The position numbers and the translations under genes were made by a program. Of a stretch of 64,000 bases of DNA, positions 50,276-59,067 are shown one piece after another. The first letter of the stretch is position 1. Every line of letters begins with the position of its first letter. Source of the DNA: Lachnospiraceae bacterium (lineage in GTDB: Bacteria; Bacillota; Clostridia; Lachnospirales; Lachnospiraceae); NCBI GenBank assembly GCA_015057405.1, contig SVEK01000009.1, positions 20,275-84,274 on the forward strand, in the 5' to 3' direction. The notes under the pieces were generated by a model, which ran no database searches, was not told where the DNA came from, and was given only the letters and a program-made list of their open reading frames with translations.

Positions 50276-52483
50276 GTGTATCAGGTGCTATTATATACGG
50301 AATTTATAGTCAGCATTGTTATTTTAGTGCTATCACTTATATTGTTTAGATACAAGATAAGCAGACCGATCCAGTATATTCAGTATGCTTTTTTTTGCAT
50401 GTTTCTTCTTAACATAGGATATTGGATTGAGATTCAGTGTACTGACTTGGATGCTGCTATGGTTGCAGTTAAGATTGAGTATTGCGGAAGTGTATATATC
50501 AGTACGTTGATGATGTTTGTTGTGACAGAATATCTTCATGTTAGTCTTAAACCGGTTATTAAATGGGTGATGTTGTCGATTGATTCGCTGATATTACTCG
50601 GGGTGCTTACTTACGAAAAGCATGATTTGTTCTTTTCCGCTGTCGGATATGAGGAGTCGGGATTATATCCTCACGTTGTTCTTGAATCCGGAATATTAAG
50701 ACACTTCTTCACGTACTATACTAATTTTATTAATTTGTTCATGTTGTTAATTCTGACATATTATTTTATCAGAAAATTCAGGGACAGGGACAGAGTTCCG
50801 GTGTTGTTCCTTGTAGATATGTATTTGCCCTTTTTCGCGGTTGTATTCCATTTCTTTGGAATAATGGAAACGGTTGATTTGTCGCCAATATTTATCGGAG
50901 CGGCAGGAGTAGGTGTGTTTGCATTTCTGAAAAATGATATGTTGTTCCAGATAGTTGATGTGGCAACCGGAAAAGTAATCGATAATATGCAGGATGCATT
51001 TATTGTTATGGACTCCAAAATGAAACTTCTTGAACTGAACAATAGCGCTAAACTCATGTTTCCTGAGTTGGCAGGATATGACGAAAAGCCGGTTATTGTA
51101 TATGAGTGTTCTGAGGTGTTGCGAAAGATTATTAATGAAAGACCCAAGGATGTAATTTTAATCGGTGACAGATATTATATGGCAAAGTTTTCAAGCATTC
51201 TTAACAACAATAGACTTGAAGGTTATTACATTCATTTTTCGGACAGAACTGAGTGGAAACATTACACTGATGATTTGATTCAGCGTTCAATAGATGCAGA
51301 AAATGAAAGTGAAGCTAAAAGTAACCTGCTTGTTAATACAAGTCATGATATAAGAACACCTATTAATGCCATAATTGGTATGAATGAACTCATTCTCAGA
51401 AAAACTGATGATGAAGAGATTATTGAGCATGCTTCTGATGTTGAACGTGCAGGTAAATATCTTTTATCACTTGTAAATAATATACTTGATATATCCAAAA
51501 TCGGTGCCGGCAAAATGCACATTATCGATGTTGACTACGATATGACATCATTGCTTGACGAGGTTATCGGACTTGGAAAAATAACTGCCAACGAGAAGAA
51601 TCTTCAGTTCAATATAAATGTTGATAGTGAGATACCGGACAAACTTCACGGAGATGAAGTGAGGATTAAGCAGATTCTTAATAATATTATCTCTAATGCG
51701 GTAAAATATACAGAAAAGGGTCAGGTGGATATGAATGTAAGCCTGGTTGAGAAGGATGAGTTTTTTGCCGCGATTCGTTTTGAGATAAAGGATACCGGAA
51801 TCGGAATAAAAGAAGAGGACATGCCTAAAATATTAGAGTCCTTTGAAAGAGTTGACGAAAATCGTAATTATAATGTCCAAGGTACCGGACTTGGAATGCC
51901 GATAATTACCAGTTTGCTTGAAATGATGAATTCAAAACTTTACATTGAAAGTGTTTATACGAAAGGGAGCAACTTCCATTTTGTATTGAAACAGGGTGTT
52001 GCCGGCAGTTCGGTTGTGGGTGATTATAATAAGAGAAATATAAAGGATAACGGCAAAAAACGTAATTATAAATGCAGTTTTTCCGCACCGGATGCAAGAG
52101 TTCTTGTAGTCGATGATAACAGACTTAATATGGTTGTGTTAAATAATCTTTTGAAATTATCGGGAATTAACATTGATAATGTGTTTAGCGGCGAAGCTTG
52201 TATAGAAGCCGTGAAAGAAAATACATACCATGTTATTTTACTTGACTATATGATGCCGGGTATGGACGGAATTGAAACATTAAAACAACTTAAGACGATG
52301 GAAGGCAATAAGAGTGCCGGTGCTTATGTAATTGCACTTACGGCTAATGTGGTATCCGGAGTCGAAAGTATGTATAAAACAGCAGGATTTGATGATTATC
52401 TTGCAAAACCAATTGAGTATAGAAAACTTGAAACAATGCTGATTAAAGCGTTGCCAAGTGAATTGGTTATTATGAATTCCTAG
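50276..52483 (+). CDS. hybrid sensor histidine kinase with 7TM-type N-terminus
   Basis: A kinase of 735 residues, paralogous to the one at 39663: about seven helices (1-220), PAS-like domain (about 235-335), HisKA with His357 in SHDIRTP (Asp replaces the usual Glu), HATPase_c (IISNAVKYT, DTGIGI, GTGLGM) and a receiver with VVDDNRLN and Asp657 in LLDYMMPGMDG. No HPt is present. It starts at GTG after AGGGGTGA. Only 17 bases separate it from the HD-GYP gene, so c-di-GMP degradation is the probable output, although the HD-GYP protein has no receiver domain of its own. Confidence 0.92.
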   Translation: MYQVLLYTEFIVSIVILVLSLILFRYKISRPIQYIQYAFFCMFLLNIGYWIEIQCTDLDAAMVAVKIEYCGSVYISTLMMFVVTEYLHVSLKPVIKWVMLSIDSLILLGVLTYEKHDLFFSAVGYEESGLYPHVVLESGILRHFFTYYTNFINLFMLLILTYYFIRKFRDRDRVPVLFLVDMYLPFFAVVFHFFGIMETVDLSPIFIGAAGVGVFAFLKNDMLFQIVDVATGKVIDNMQDAFIVMDSKMKLLELNNSAKLMFPELAGYDEKPVIVYECSEVLRKIINERPKDVILIGDRYYMAKFSSILNNNRLEGYYIHFSDRTEWKHYTDDLIQRSIDAENESEAKSNLLVNTSHDIRTPINAIIGMNELILRKTDDEEIIEHASDVERAGKYLLSLVNNILDISKIGAGKMHIIDVDYDMTSLLDEVIGLGKITANEKNLQFNINVDSEIPDKLHGDEVRIKQILNNIISNAVKYTEKGQVDMNVSLVEKDEFFAAIRFEIKDTGIGIKEEDMPKILESFERVDENRNYNVQGTGLGMPIITSLLEMMNSKLYIESVYTKGSNFHFVLKQGVAGSSVVGDYNKRNIKDNGKKRNYKCSFSAPDARVLVVDDNRLNMVVLNNLLKLSGINIDNVFSGEACIEAVKENTYHVILLDYMMPGMDGIETLKQLKTMEGNKSAGAYVIALTANVVSGVESMYKTAGFDDYLAKPIEYRKLETMLIKALPSELVIMNS

Positions 52484-52500
52484 TTAAAGGAGAAATTAAC

Positions 52501-53601
52501 TTGAGACGAATACCTATTACAATGGTTACACCTGATATGATTTTGGCAAGGGATATATGGGGTAGGAACGGCCTGCTTCTTGCTAAAGGTATAGACAACC
52601 TTGTCAGTTATAGGGAAAAATTAATCAATAATGGTATTGCTACTTTATATATTGAAGACGAATTGAGTGACGATATCGAAGGAACTGATGAGTTTTGTGA
52701 TAAGGTCAGAACTAAGTGTTCAGATGTTCTTAGTGAAACCATCAGCAAGGCCAATAAAAGCGGCGCTGTAGATATGAAAAATGTGGATACGATTGTATCA
52801 TCTATAATGAAAGAATTATTTGCAAACTCTGAGATGTTGTTGAATTTGTCGGACATCAGTATGTCAAGCAGTGTAACTCTTCAACATTCGATTGATGCTA
52901 CAATATATGCGCTGTTTATTTGTAAGTTATGCAACATGAACGACAGACAAATGCAGATAGTAGGTAAAGGTACTTTGTTGCATGATATAGGAAAAATCGC
53001 CCTTGATCAGGATGTGTTATATAAAAACGGATACCTTAGTGATGAAGAAAGAAAACATGTTGAAAAGCATGCACAATGGGGCTTTAGAATTCTTGAGGAA
53101 AATGACGGCGTTGAGTCTTCTGCAAAAGAGATTGCCTTACTTCATCATGAAAGACTTGATGGTACAGGATATCCGTACAAATTAAAAGGAAAAGATATTC
53201 CGCTTTTTCCAAGACTTGTTGCTGTTGCCGATGTATATGATGCCTTAACATCAGAAAGATGTTACAAACCTGCAATGAGCAATGAAAAAGCTATTGATAT
53301 TCTTTGTGAAGATGCTAAAAACAGTAAGCTGGATTGTGAATTGGTCGATGTGTTCACTTCAAAACTTGCAGTATATCCTAACGGAATTGTTGTTTTGTTA
53401 AATAACGGCGAGCCTGCAATTGTTAAACAACAGAATAAAGGTGATACAAGACGTCCGGTTGTCAGAATTATAGATTTTAAAAATAAATCCGCTTATGCTA
53501 AAAGAGACTGTGACCTTACTTATGAGCGAGATCTCAGTATAGTAAAGTCGAATATAAAAATAAGTGATTTGCCGGACACAATGAAACGTCAGTTCGCGTG
53601 A
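52501..53601 (+). CDS. HD-GYP domain protein (c-di-GMP phosphodiesterase type)
   Basis: A protein of 366 residues. An N-terminal domain (about 1-115, opening RRIPITMVTPDMILARDI) of the type often found in clostridial HD-GYP proteins is followed by an HD-GYP domain (about 120-290) with His161-Asp162 in LLHDIGKI, HHERLDGTGYP (GYP 223-225) and VADVYDALTSERCY. The last 70 residues are beta-rich (VVLLNNGEPAIVKQQ), a common C-terminal extension. All expected metal ligands appear present, so cleavage of c-di-GMP is expected. TTG is the start, supported by AAAGGAG. Operon with the preceding hybrid kinase. Confidence 0.9.
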   Translation: MRRIPITMVTPDMILARDIWGRNGLLLAKGIDNLVSYREKLINNGIATLYIEDELSDDIEGTDEFCDKVRTKCSDVLSETISKANKSGAVDMKNVDTIVSSIMKELFANSEMLLNLSDISMSSSVTLQHSIDATIYALFICKLCNMNDRQMQIVGKGTLLHDIGKIALDQDVLYKNGYLSDEERKHVEKHAQWGFRILEENDGVESSAKEIALLHHERLDGTGYPYKLKGKDIPLFPRLVAVADVYDALTSERCYKPAMSNEKAIDILCEDAKNSKLDCELVDVFTSKLAVYPNGIVVLLNNGEPAIVKQQNKGDTRRPVVRIIDFKNKSAYAKRDCDLTYERDLSIVKSNIKISDLPDTMKRQFA

Positions 53602-53605
53602 TAGC

Positions 53606-53633
53606 TTGACAGAATAATGATATATAGTATAAT
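53606..53633 (+). promoter_or_regulatory. consensus sigma-A promoter for the phospholipid operon
   Basis: TTGACA (53606-53611), a 16-bp spacer and TATAAT (53628-53633), 80 bases before the PAP2 gene. This is the best consensus promoter I could find in the window. Confidence 0.8.
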
Positions 53634-53712
53634 ACCTTGGTGTTAAAAGTGATGATGTCATTAATAGCTTTTTGGGTATGTGTGGCACTGATGGTATCGG
53701 TTTGGAGTGTGT

Positions 53713-54366
53713 ATGAAGACAGCTAATATTGTTCCGCGTTATTCGTGGTTTCCGCTAATTCTGGTAGCAATTTTTAACTTTATAGCATATAATGGAAGTC
53801 GGGTGTTCTCTACCGGTTTGCATCACTATGATATTTCGACTGCGCTTGACAATAGTCTTCCTTTTGTTTCGTGGTTCGTGATATTTTATGTATTGGCATA
53901 TGTTCAGTGGATTGCCGGGTATATTATTATCGGAAGAGAAAGTAAGGAATTATGTTACAGAGTAATATCTGCTGAGTTTTTTGCAAAGGTTATATGTATG
54001 ATTTGTTTCATCGTATTTCCTACAACTCTTGATCGACCGCAGATTGACGGAAATGGTTTGTTTGATATGATTACTTCATTTATTTATTCGTTGGATGCCC
54101 CTGACAATCTTTTTCCTTCAATTCATTGTCTTGAGAGCTGGTTCTGTTTCAGAGGTGCAATGTATACGAATAAGATGCCCGGATGGTATAAGTGGGTTAT
54201 GTTGTTTGTTGCAATAGGTGTATTTGCATCGACGGTTCTTATAAAGCAGCATGTTCTTTATGACATAATCGGGGCAGTGGTTTTAGTTGAGATTGCGTTA
54301 TTTCTTTCGAAAAAACTGCATTTTGGAAGAATGTTTGAATATATTAATGGCAAATTAGGATTATAA
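53713..54366 (+). CDS. PAP2-superfamily membrane phosphatase
   Basis: A membrane protein of 217 residues with five to six helices. It has the reduced PAP2 signatures PSIH (LFPSIHCLESW) and KQHVLYDIIGA, with the catalytic His residues of motifs 2 and 3, resembling the PAP2_3 / inositolphosphorylceramide synthase-like group. First gene of a phospholipid operon, so a lipid phosphatase or head-group transferase role is likely. In-frame GTG 53707 overlaps the GGAG ribosome site, so ATG 53713 is chosen. The next gene starts 12 bases downstream. Confidence 0.85.
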   Translation: MKTANIVPRYSWFPLILVAIFNFIAYNGSRVFSTGLHHYDISTALDNSLPFVSWFVIFYVLAYVQWIAGYIIIGRESKELCYRVISAEFFAKVICMICFIVFPTTLDRPQIDGNGLFDMITSFIYSLDAPDNLFPSIHCLESWFCFRGAMYTNKMPGWYKWVMLFVAIGVFASTVLIKQHVLYDIIGAVVLVEIALFLSKKLHFGRMFEYINGKLGL

Positions 54367-54378
54367 AGGTGTTTCAGG

Positions 54379-55413
54379 ATGGATAAAAAGAAAATAATAT
54401 GGGCCATACTGTTTGTATTTATTGCCGGAGCAAGCATATGGGCTGTAATATCCCAGTCACAAGGGTTTTCTTTGGAGATGTTTGGAGAATACATCAAAGA
54501 GGCAAATGCAAGCTGGCTGATTATCGGTGTGTTTAGTGCGTCAGGCTTTTTGGTGTTTGAAGGATTCGCTATCAGAAGTATAATTGCGGGACTTGGTTAT
54601 CCGCGAAAGATTCGTAAAAATATGCTTTATGCATCTGCAGATTTGTATTTTTCGGCGATAACACCTTCTGCAACGGGAGGTCAGCCTGCCAGCGCCTATT
54701 TTATGGTTAAGGATGGTATTCCTGCAGCTGTGGTAACGGTTGCGTTATTGATTAATCTTATTATGTATACAGCTGCGATTATTGTAATTGGAATAGTAAG
54801 CATTATAATTTGTCCGGAAGTATTTTTTGGATTTAGTGCTTTATCACGTGTATTAATAATTACCGGATATGTGATTATGTTGTTTTTGGGCGTGATTTTT
54901 ATGTTATTATTATTTCATAAAAAAATGCTTGAAAATATATGCAATAAGATACTGAAACTGCTGGATAAATGTAAACTTATCCGAAATCGTAAGAAAAAAA
55001 AAGAAAAACTCACAAAAACAATGGACGATTTCAGACAATGTGCCAGTATGGTTTCAGGTCAAAGGGGAATGTTGTGGAAAGCATTTGGGTATAATTTTTT
55101 GCAGAGATTATCCCAATTGCTAGTAACAGTATTTGTGTATTTGGCGACGGGAGGCATCATTGCCAATGTTAATGAGCTTTTTGTTATGCAGTCTTTCGTG
55201 GCTATAGGTTCAAATTGTGTTCCGATACCGGGGGCTATGGGTGTTGCTGATTATTTGATGATTGACGGGTTTGGCAGCATTATGTCAGAAACAGCGGCAA
55301 CCAATCTTGAACTTTTGAGCAGAAGTATGTCGTTCTATATTTTGATTATTATTAGTGGTATTACAGTTGTTCTTGGAATGATTTTTCGTAAGATTAAAAG
55401 GAGAAACTTATGA
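54379..55413 (+). CDS. LPG synthase TM-like (UPF0104) membrane protein
   Basis: A membrane protein of 344 residues with about eight helices from the lysylphosphatidylglycerol synthase transmembrane/UPF0104 family, with the conserved ITPSATGGQPA and PIPGAMGVADY blocks. In MprF this domain flips lipids; there is no aminoacyl-transferase domain here. A charged loop near 200 (RNRKKKKEKLTKT) faces the cytoplasm. Overlap of 4 bases with pssA (ATGA) and the operon context suggest transport of a phospholipid or precursor. Confidence 0.9.
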   Translation: MDKKKIIWAILFVFIAGASIWAVISQSQGFSLEMFGEYIKEANASWLIIGVFSASGFLVFEGFAIRSIIAGLGYPRKIRKNMLYASADLYFSAITPSATGGQPASAYFMVKDGIPAAVVTVALLINLIMYTAAIIVIGIVSIIICPEVFFGFSALSRVLIITGYVIMLFLGVIFMLLLFHKKMLENICNKILKLLDKCKLIRNRKKKKEKLTKTMDDFRQCASMVSGQRGMLWKAFGYNFLQRLSQLLVTVFVYLATGGIIANVNELFVMQSFVAIGSNCVPIPGAMGVADYLMIDGFGSIMSETAATNLELLSRSMSFYILIIISGITVVLGMIFRKIKRRNL

Positions 55414-56114
55414 TAGGATTTTATGATTATACGGTAATATTGACATATATGTCGTTGATATCTGCAAGTATTGGAATTGTTGTTTCGTTAAATGGAACGG
55501 GACATCCTTATATGGGTGTTTTTTTCCTGTTGTTTTGCGGCTTGTGTGATGCTTTTGACGGCAAGGTTGCCAGAACCAAGAAGGACCGCACAGGAATGCA
55601 GAAAAGTTACGGCATACAGATAGATTCACTATCTGATTTGGTGGCATTTGGTGTACTTCCGGCATGTATAGGTAATGCTATGATTAGGGTTAGTCCGACC
55701 CTTGATGAAGTTCCGAGATTTAAGCATGGTGAACAGTTTGCATTTCCTGTTGCTTTATTGTTTTTCATAGTAGTAATGTTGTATATTTTAGCTGCGCTTA
55801 TCAGACTGGCGTGGTTCAATGTAACTGAAGAAGAGAGACAAAAAAATGAGTCGTGTGGCAGAATGTTTTATACAGGTCTTCCGGTTACTTCTGCAGCGCT
55901 TATTTTCCCAAGTGTGCTTTTATTACAGTATCTTATTCCTGCGGATATTACTCCGGCATATTTTGTTGTGATGCTTATCACAGCAATACTGTTTCTTGCA
56001 AAATTCAAAATACGCAAAGCCGGGATTAAAGGTATACTAATAATGGTTGCAATTGGTATCGTAGAATTTATCATTCTTGTAGTGAGAATTTTGAGTTTAA
56101 AAGGGGTATTGTAA
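55410..56114 (+). CDS. pssA: CDP-diacylglycerol-serine O-phosphatidyltransferase
   Basis: Makes phosphatidylserine from CDP-diacylglycerol and serine. The 234-residue membrane protein has the CDP-alcohol phosphatidyltransferase motif DGKVAR...G...DSLSD with both catalytic Asp residues. Twelve residues separate AR from the motif glycine instead of the canonical eight, which I regard as a variant of clostridial PssA rather than damage. Six or so helices follow. Overlaps the upstream gene and lies 6 bases before psd, whose product uses its product. Confidence 0.93.
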   Translation: MIGFYDYTVILTYMSLISASIGIVVSLNGTGHPYMGVFFLLFCGLCDAFDGKVARTKKDRTGMQKSYGIQIDSLSDLVAFGVLPACIGNAMIRVSPTLDEVPRFKHGEQFAFPVALLFFIVVMLYILAALIRLAWFNVTEEERQKNESCGRMFYTGLPVTSAALIFPSVLLLQYLIPADITPAYFVVMLITAILFLAKFKIRKAGIKGILIMVAIGIVEFIILVVRILSLKGVL

Positions 56115-56120
56115 TAGAAA

Positions 56121-56966
56121 ATGGCAAGAAAATCAGTAGTTAGGGAACCGGATGGTTTTATTGTAAATTTTTTGTATCATACTATTCCGGGAAGAATAAT
56201 ACTTAAGATACTTACCAAGAGGTTTGTTTCATCTATATGTGGCAAATACATGGATTCTACGGCTTCAAAGTGGATTATTGACGGGTTTGTCAGGAAGAAT
56301 CATATATCCATGTCTGATTATGAAGCTGAACAGTATAATTGTTTTAATGATTTTTTTACAAGAAGAATTAAGTCTGAAAAAAGGCCCGTATGCAACAAGA
56401 AAAAAGCATTTATTGCTCCTAGTGACGGGTTGTTAAGTGCCTACAGGATAAGCGATGATATGGTTATTCCTGTGAAAAATAGCAGGTATTCCGTAGAAAG
56501 CATGTTACGTAATTCTTCTCTTGCAGAAGAATATAAGAATGGAATTTGTCTTGTGTTTAGGTTGTGTGTTAATCATTATCACAGGTATTGTTATGTTGAT
56601 GATGGTGTTAAAGGTAACAATATATATATACCCGGCATCCTGCATACAGTCAGACCTATCGCGATTGAGAATACTTTGGTTTTTACGGAAAATTGCAGAG
56701 AGTACACAGTTCTTGAAACACAGAACTTTGGGAAAATAGTTCAGATTGAAGTTGGGGCAATGTTGGTCGGACGAATTAAAAATCATCATCAGGAATATCA
56801 TTTTTCAAAAGGGGAAGAAAAAGGGATGTTCCTATATGGTGGTTCGACGATAATATTATTAGCAAAAAATGACCGGATTAGCATTCCGGAATATGTATTT
56901 GAAGCTACGCTTAGAGACGAGGAGATACCGGTTAGAATGGGAGAGCGTATCGGTACAGGTATATAA
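56121..56966 (+). CDS. psd: phosphatidylserine decarboxylase
   Basis: Decarboxylates phosphatidylserine to phosphatidylethanolamine. The 281-residue proenzyme has FNDFFTRRI, APSDG (Asp), VNHYHRYCYVDDG (His) and the C-terminal self-cleavage site GGST, where the serine becomes the pyruvoyl cofactor of the small subunit. The longer clostridial-type (group II) layout is suggested by FFTRR. Ends the PAP2-flippase-pssA-psd operon. Confidence 0.95.
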   Translation: MARKSVVREPDGFIVNFLYHTIPGRIILKILTKRFVSSICGKYMDSTASKWIIDGFVRKNHISMSDYEAEQYNCFNDFFTRRIKSEKRPVCNKKKAFIAPSDGLLSAYRISDDMVIPVKNSRYSVESMLRNSSLAEEYKNGICLVFRLCVNHYHRYCYVDDGVKGNNIYIPGILHTVRPIAIENTLVFTENCREYTVLETQNFGKIVQIEVGAMLVGRIKNHHQEYHFSKGEEKGMFLYGGSTIILLAKNDRISIPEYVFEATLRDEEIPVRMGERIGTGI

Positions 56967-57017
56967 TGGGTACCGGTATTTAACAGGTATTGGCGTCGAA
57001 TAGTCAGGGGGTGTAAT

Positions 57018-57830
57018 ATGCAAACAAAATTATGGCGTGAACTGCTTACACCATACTATGCAGCAGTAGATGAACTGATGATAAAGTTTAATCATATCAC
57101 AAAAACATATTATGATTCCGGTAAGTATTCGCCGATTGAATTGGTAGAAGGCAGGGTAAAAAAAATATCAAGTATTCTTGAAAAAGCCCAGAAAAAAAAT
57201 ATTTCAATTGAAGAGATTGAAGAGAATATTAAAGATATTGCAGGAATCCGAATAATATGTCAGTTTGTTGAGGATATTGTTTCGGTTGTGGAGATTATTC
57301 GTAACAGAGATGATATGAAAGTTCTCGAGGAACGTGATTATGTTACTCATAGCAAAGAGAGCGGATACCGAAGCTATCATCTAATAATAGAGTATGAACT
57401 GTATATGATAGATGTTCCTAAGAAGATTAAGGTTGAGATTCAGATAAGAACTCTTGCCATGAATTTCTGGGGTATTATTGAACATTCTTTGCAGTACAAA
57501 TATCGCGGCAAGATGCCGGAGCATATTTCAACAAGGCTTCTTGCAGCGGCGGATGCAATTTTGATGCTTGATAAAGAAATGTCGTCTGTGCGTGACGAGA
57601 TTCTTGATGCCCAGCACTATATGCGTCAGACAGATAGTATTATTTCGGAGATTTTGAACAATATTCAGAATCTTTATGGTGTTGCCAATAAGAGAGAAAT
57701 AGAAAAAATACAGGATGAGTTTTATAGTATATACGAAAAAAATGATCTTGATAAGCTTGAGAGATTTTGTGATGAACTTGATGTGATTGCAGAAGGCTAC
57801 AGAGCGCAGTCTATGCAGGAGGAAATGTAA
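57018..57830 (+). CDS. RelQ/YjbM-type small alarmone synthetase
   Basis: Transfers pyrophosphate from ATP to GTP or GDP to make (p)ppGpp. The 270-residue protein has only the synthetase domain (about 30-205), with the conserved VKKISSILEKAQ, DIAGIRIICQF, ESGYRSYHLII and EIQIRTLAMNFWGIIEHSLQYKY motifs; a coiled coil-like C-terminus follows. No HD hydrolase or TGS/ACT domain, so it is a SAS enzyme, not long Rel. The ribosome site is AGGGGGTG. It overlaps the HAD gene by one base (TAATG), so both are coupled. Confidence 0.93.
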   Translation: MQTKLWRELLTPYYAAVDELMIKFNHITKTYYDSGKYSPIELVEGRVKKISSILEKAQKKNISIEEIEENIKDIAGIRIICQFVEDIVSVVEIIRNRDDMKVLEERDYVTHSKESGYRSYHLIIEYELYMIDVPKKIKVEIQIRTLAMNFWGIIEHSLQYKYRGKMPEHISTRLLAAADAILMLDKEMSSVRDEILDAQHYMRQTDSIISEILNNIQNLYGVANKREIEKIQDEFYSIYEKNDLDKLERFCDELDVIAEGYRAQSMQEEM

Positions 57831-58486
57831 TGTTTGAAGGTATTGATGCAGTTTTATTTGACCTTGACGGAACTGTTATAGATTCCATGTGGATGTGGGA
57901 AGATATTGATATTGAATACCTTGCGAGATTCAATGTGCCTTTTGAAAAGAGCTATCAGGAAGATATTGAAGGCATGAGTTTTCATGAAACTGCGGTATAT
58001 TTTAAGGAAAGATTCGGAATTCCTGATAGTATAGAACAGATGAAACATGATTGGAATGAAATGGCATATCACAAATATAAGTATAAAGTTATGCCTAAAG
58101 ACGGTGTGGTTGAGTTTCTTCAATGGCTTAAGGCTTCAGGTATAAAGACCGGAATAGGGACGAGTAATTCAAGAAAACTGTGTGAAACGATATTGGAATC
58201 AAAAGGCTTGTCGGAATATTTTGATACTGTACATACTTCGGATGAAGTCACTGCGGGGAAACCGGCACCGGATATATACCTTTTGGCAGCAAAAACATTG
58301 GGAATATTACCTGACAGATGTCTTGTGTTCGAGGATTTGTATCAGGGAATTTGTGCAGGCAATAACGCCGGTATGAAGACCTGTGCCGTGGCAGATGAAT
58401 ATTCTAAGCTGACATGGGATAAGAAATGTAAAGCTGCAGATTATAGTATAACGAGTTTTAGAGAACTTTCAAAATATATGAATTGA
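57830..58486 (+). CDS. HAD-superfamily hydrolase (beta-phosphoglucomutase-like)
   Basis: A phosphatase or mutase of 218 residues. Motif I is LFDLDGTVIDS, with nucleophile Asp11, followed by a helical cap; motif II is GTSNS, motif III KPAPDIY and motif IV VFEDLYQGI. This belongs to the PGMB/phosphatase subgroup; substrate unknown. Translationally coupled to the alarmone synthetase. The next gene starts 14 bases downstream after GGAGG. Confidence 0.92.
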   Translation: MFEGIDAVLFDLDGTVIDSMWMWEDIDIEYLARFNVPFEKSYQEDIEGMSFHETAVYFKERFGIPDSIEQMKHDWNEMAYHKYKYKVMPKDGVVEFLQWLKASGIKTGIGTSNSRKLCETILESKGLSEYFDTVHTSDEVTAGKPAPDIYLLAAKTLGILPDRCLVFEDLYQGICAGNNAGMKTCAVADEYSKLTWDKKCKAADYSITSFRELSKYMN

Positions 58487-58500
58487 TTTAGGAGGTACAT

Positions 58501-59067
58501 ATGAAATTTGAATTAGAAAAGGGAACCTTAGGTTATATTAAGAAAAAGAAGAAGAGACATGCAGGCATGGTTCTTCTTTTGTTATTAATTGGAGCAATAA
58601 TAATGATTACGGGATTAATAATCAATAAGTTTGACAAGGCCAATATATGTACGGTTCTGTCCATACTTATGGTATTACCGGCAACAAAAAATCTTGTGCT
58701 GCTCATTGTAGTTTTCCCATACAAATCTGTAACTAAAGAACGATATGATAAAATTGCTTCGCTGGTAAATGACAATACAATTCTTATGACGGATATGGTT
58801 ATTACTTCGCCGGAGGAAGTAATGAATCTGGATTTTGTTGTAATTACCGATAATCAGGTTCTTGGTCTTATTGGTAAGAAAAAACAGAAAGAGGACGTTG
58901 TTGAAAAATATATTGAAGAAACATTAAAAGCTAATAAGTTAGATGGTTTTACTGTTAAAGTATTCAGAGAAGAAGAAAAGTTTATTTCCTGTATTCCTAA
59001 CAGAGAATTTGAATGTACTTCTGCAATGGAAGAATGTTATAAATTAATTAGGACGCTGATAGTATGA
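58501..59067 (+). CDS. membrane-anchored protein of unknown function
   Basis: A protein of 188 residues with a strongly basic N-terminal patch (KKKKKRH), two membrane helices (about 23-42 and 50-74), and a cytosolic alpha/beta domain (about 80-188). The latter includes DFVVITDNQVLGLIGKKKQKEDVVEKYIEETLKAN, which vaguely recalls the nuclease-related (NERD) fold, but no catalytic residues are convincing. Its stop overlaps the RluA start (ATGA), so it is coupled to rRNA/tRNA modification. Not recognised. Confidence 0.75.
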   Translation: MKFELEKGTLGYIKKKKKRHAGMVLLLLLIGAIIMITGLIINKFDKANICTVLSILMVLPATKNLVLLIVVFPYKSVTKERYDKIASLVNDNTILMTDMVITSPEEVMNLDFVVITDNQVLGLIGKKKQKEDVVEKYIEETLKANKLDGFTVKVFREEEKFISCIPNREFECTSAMEECYKLIRTLIV

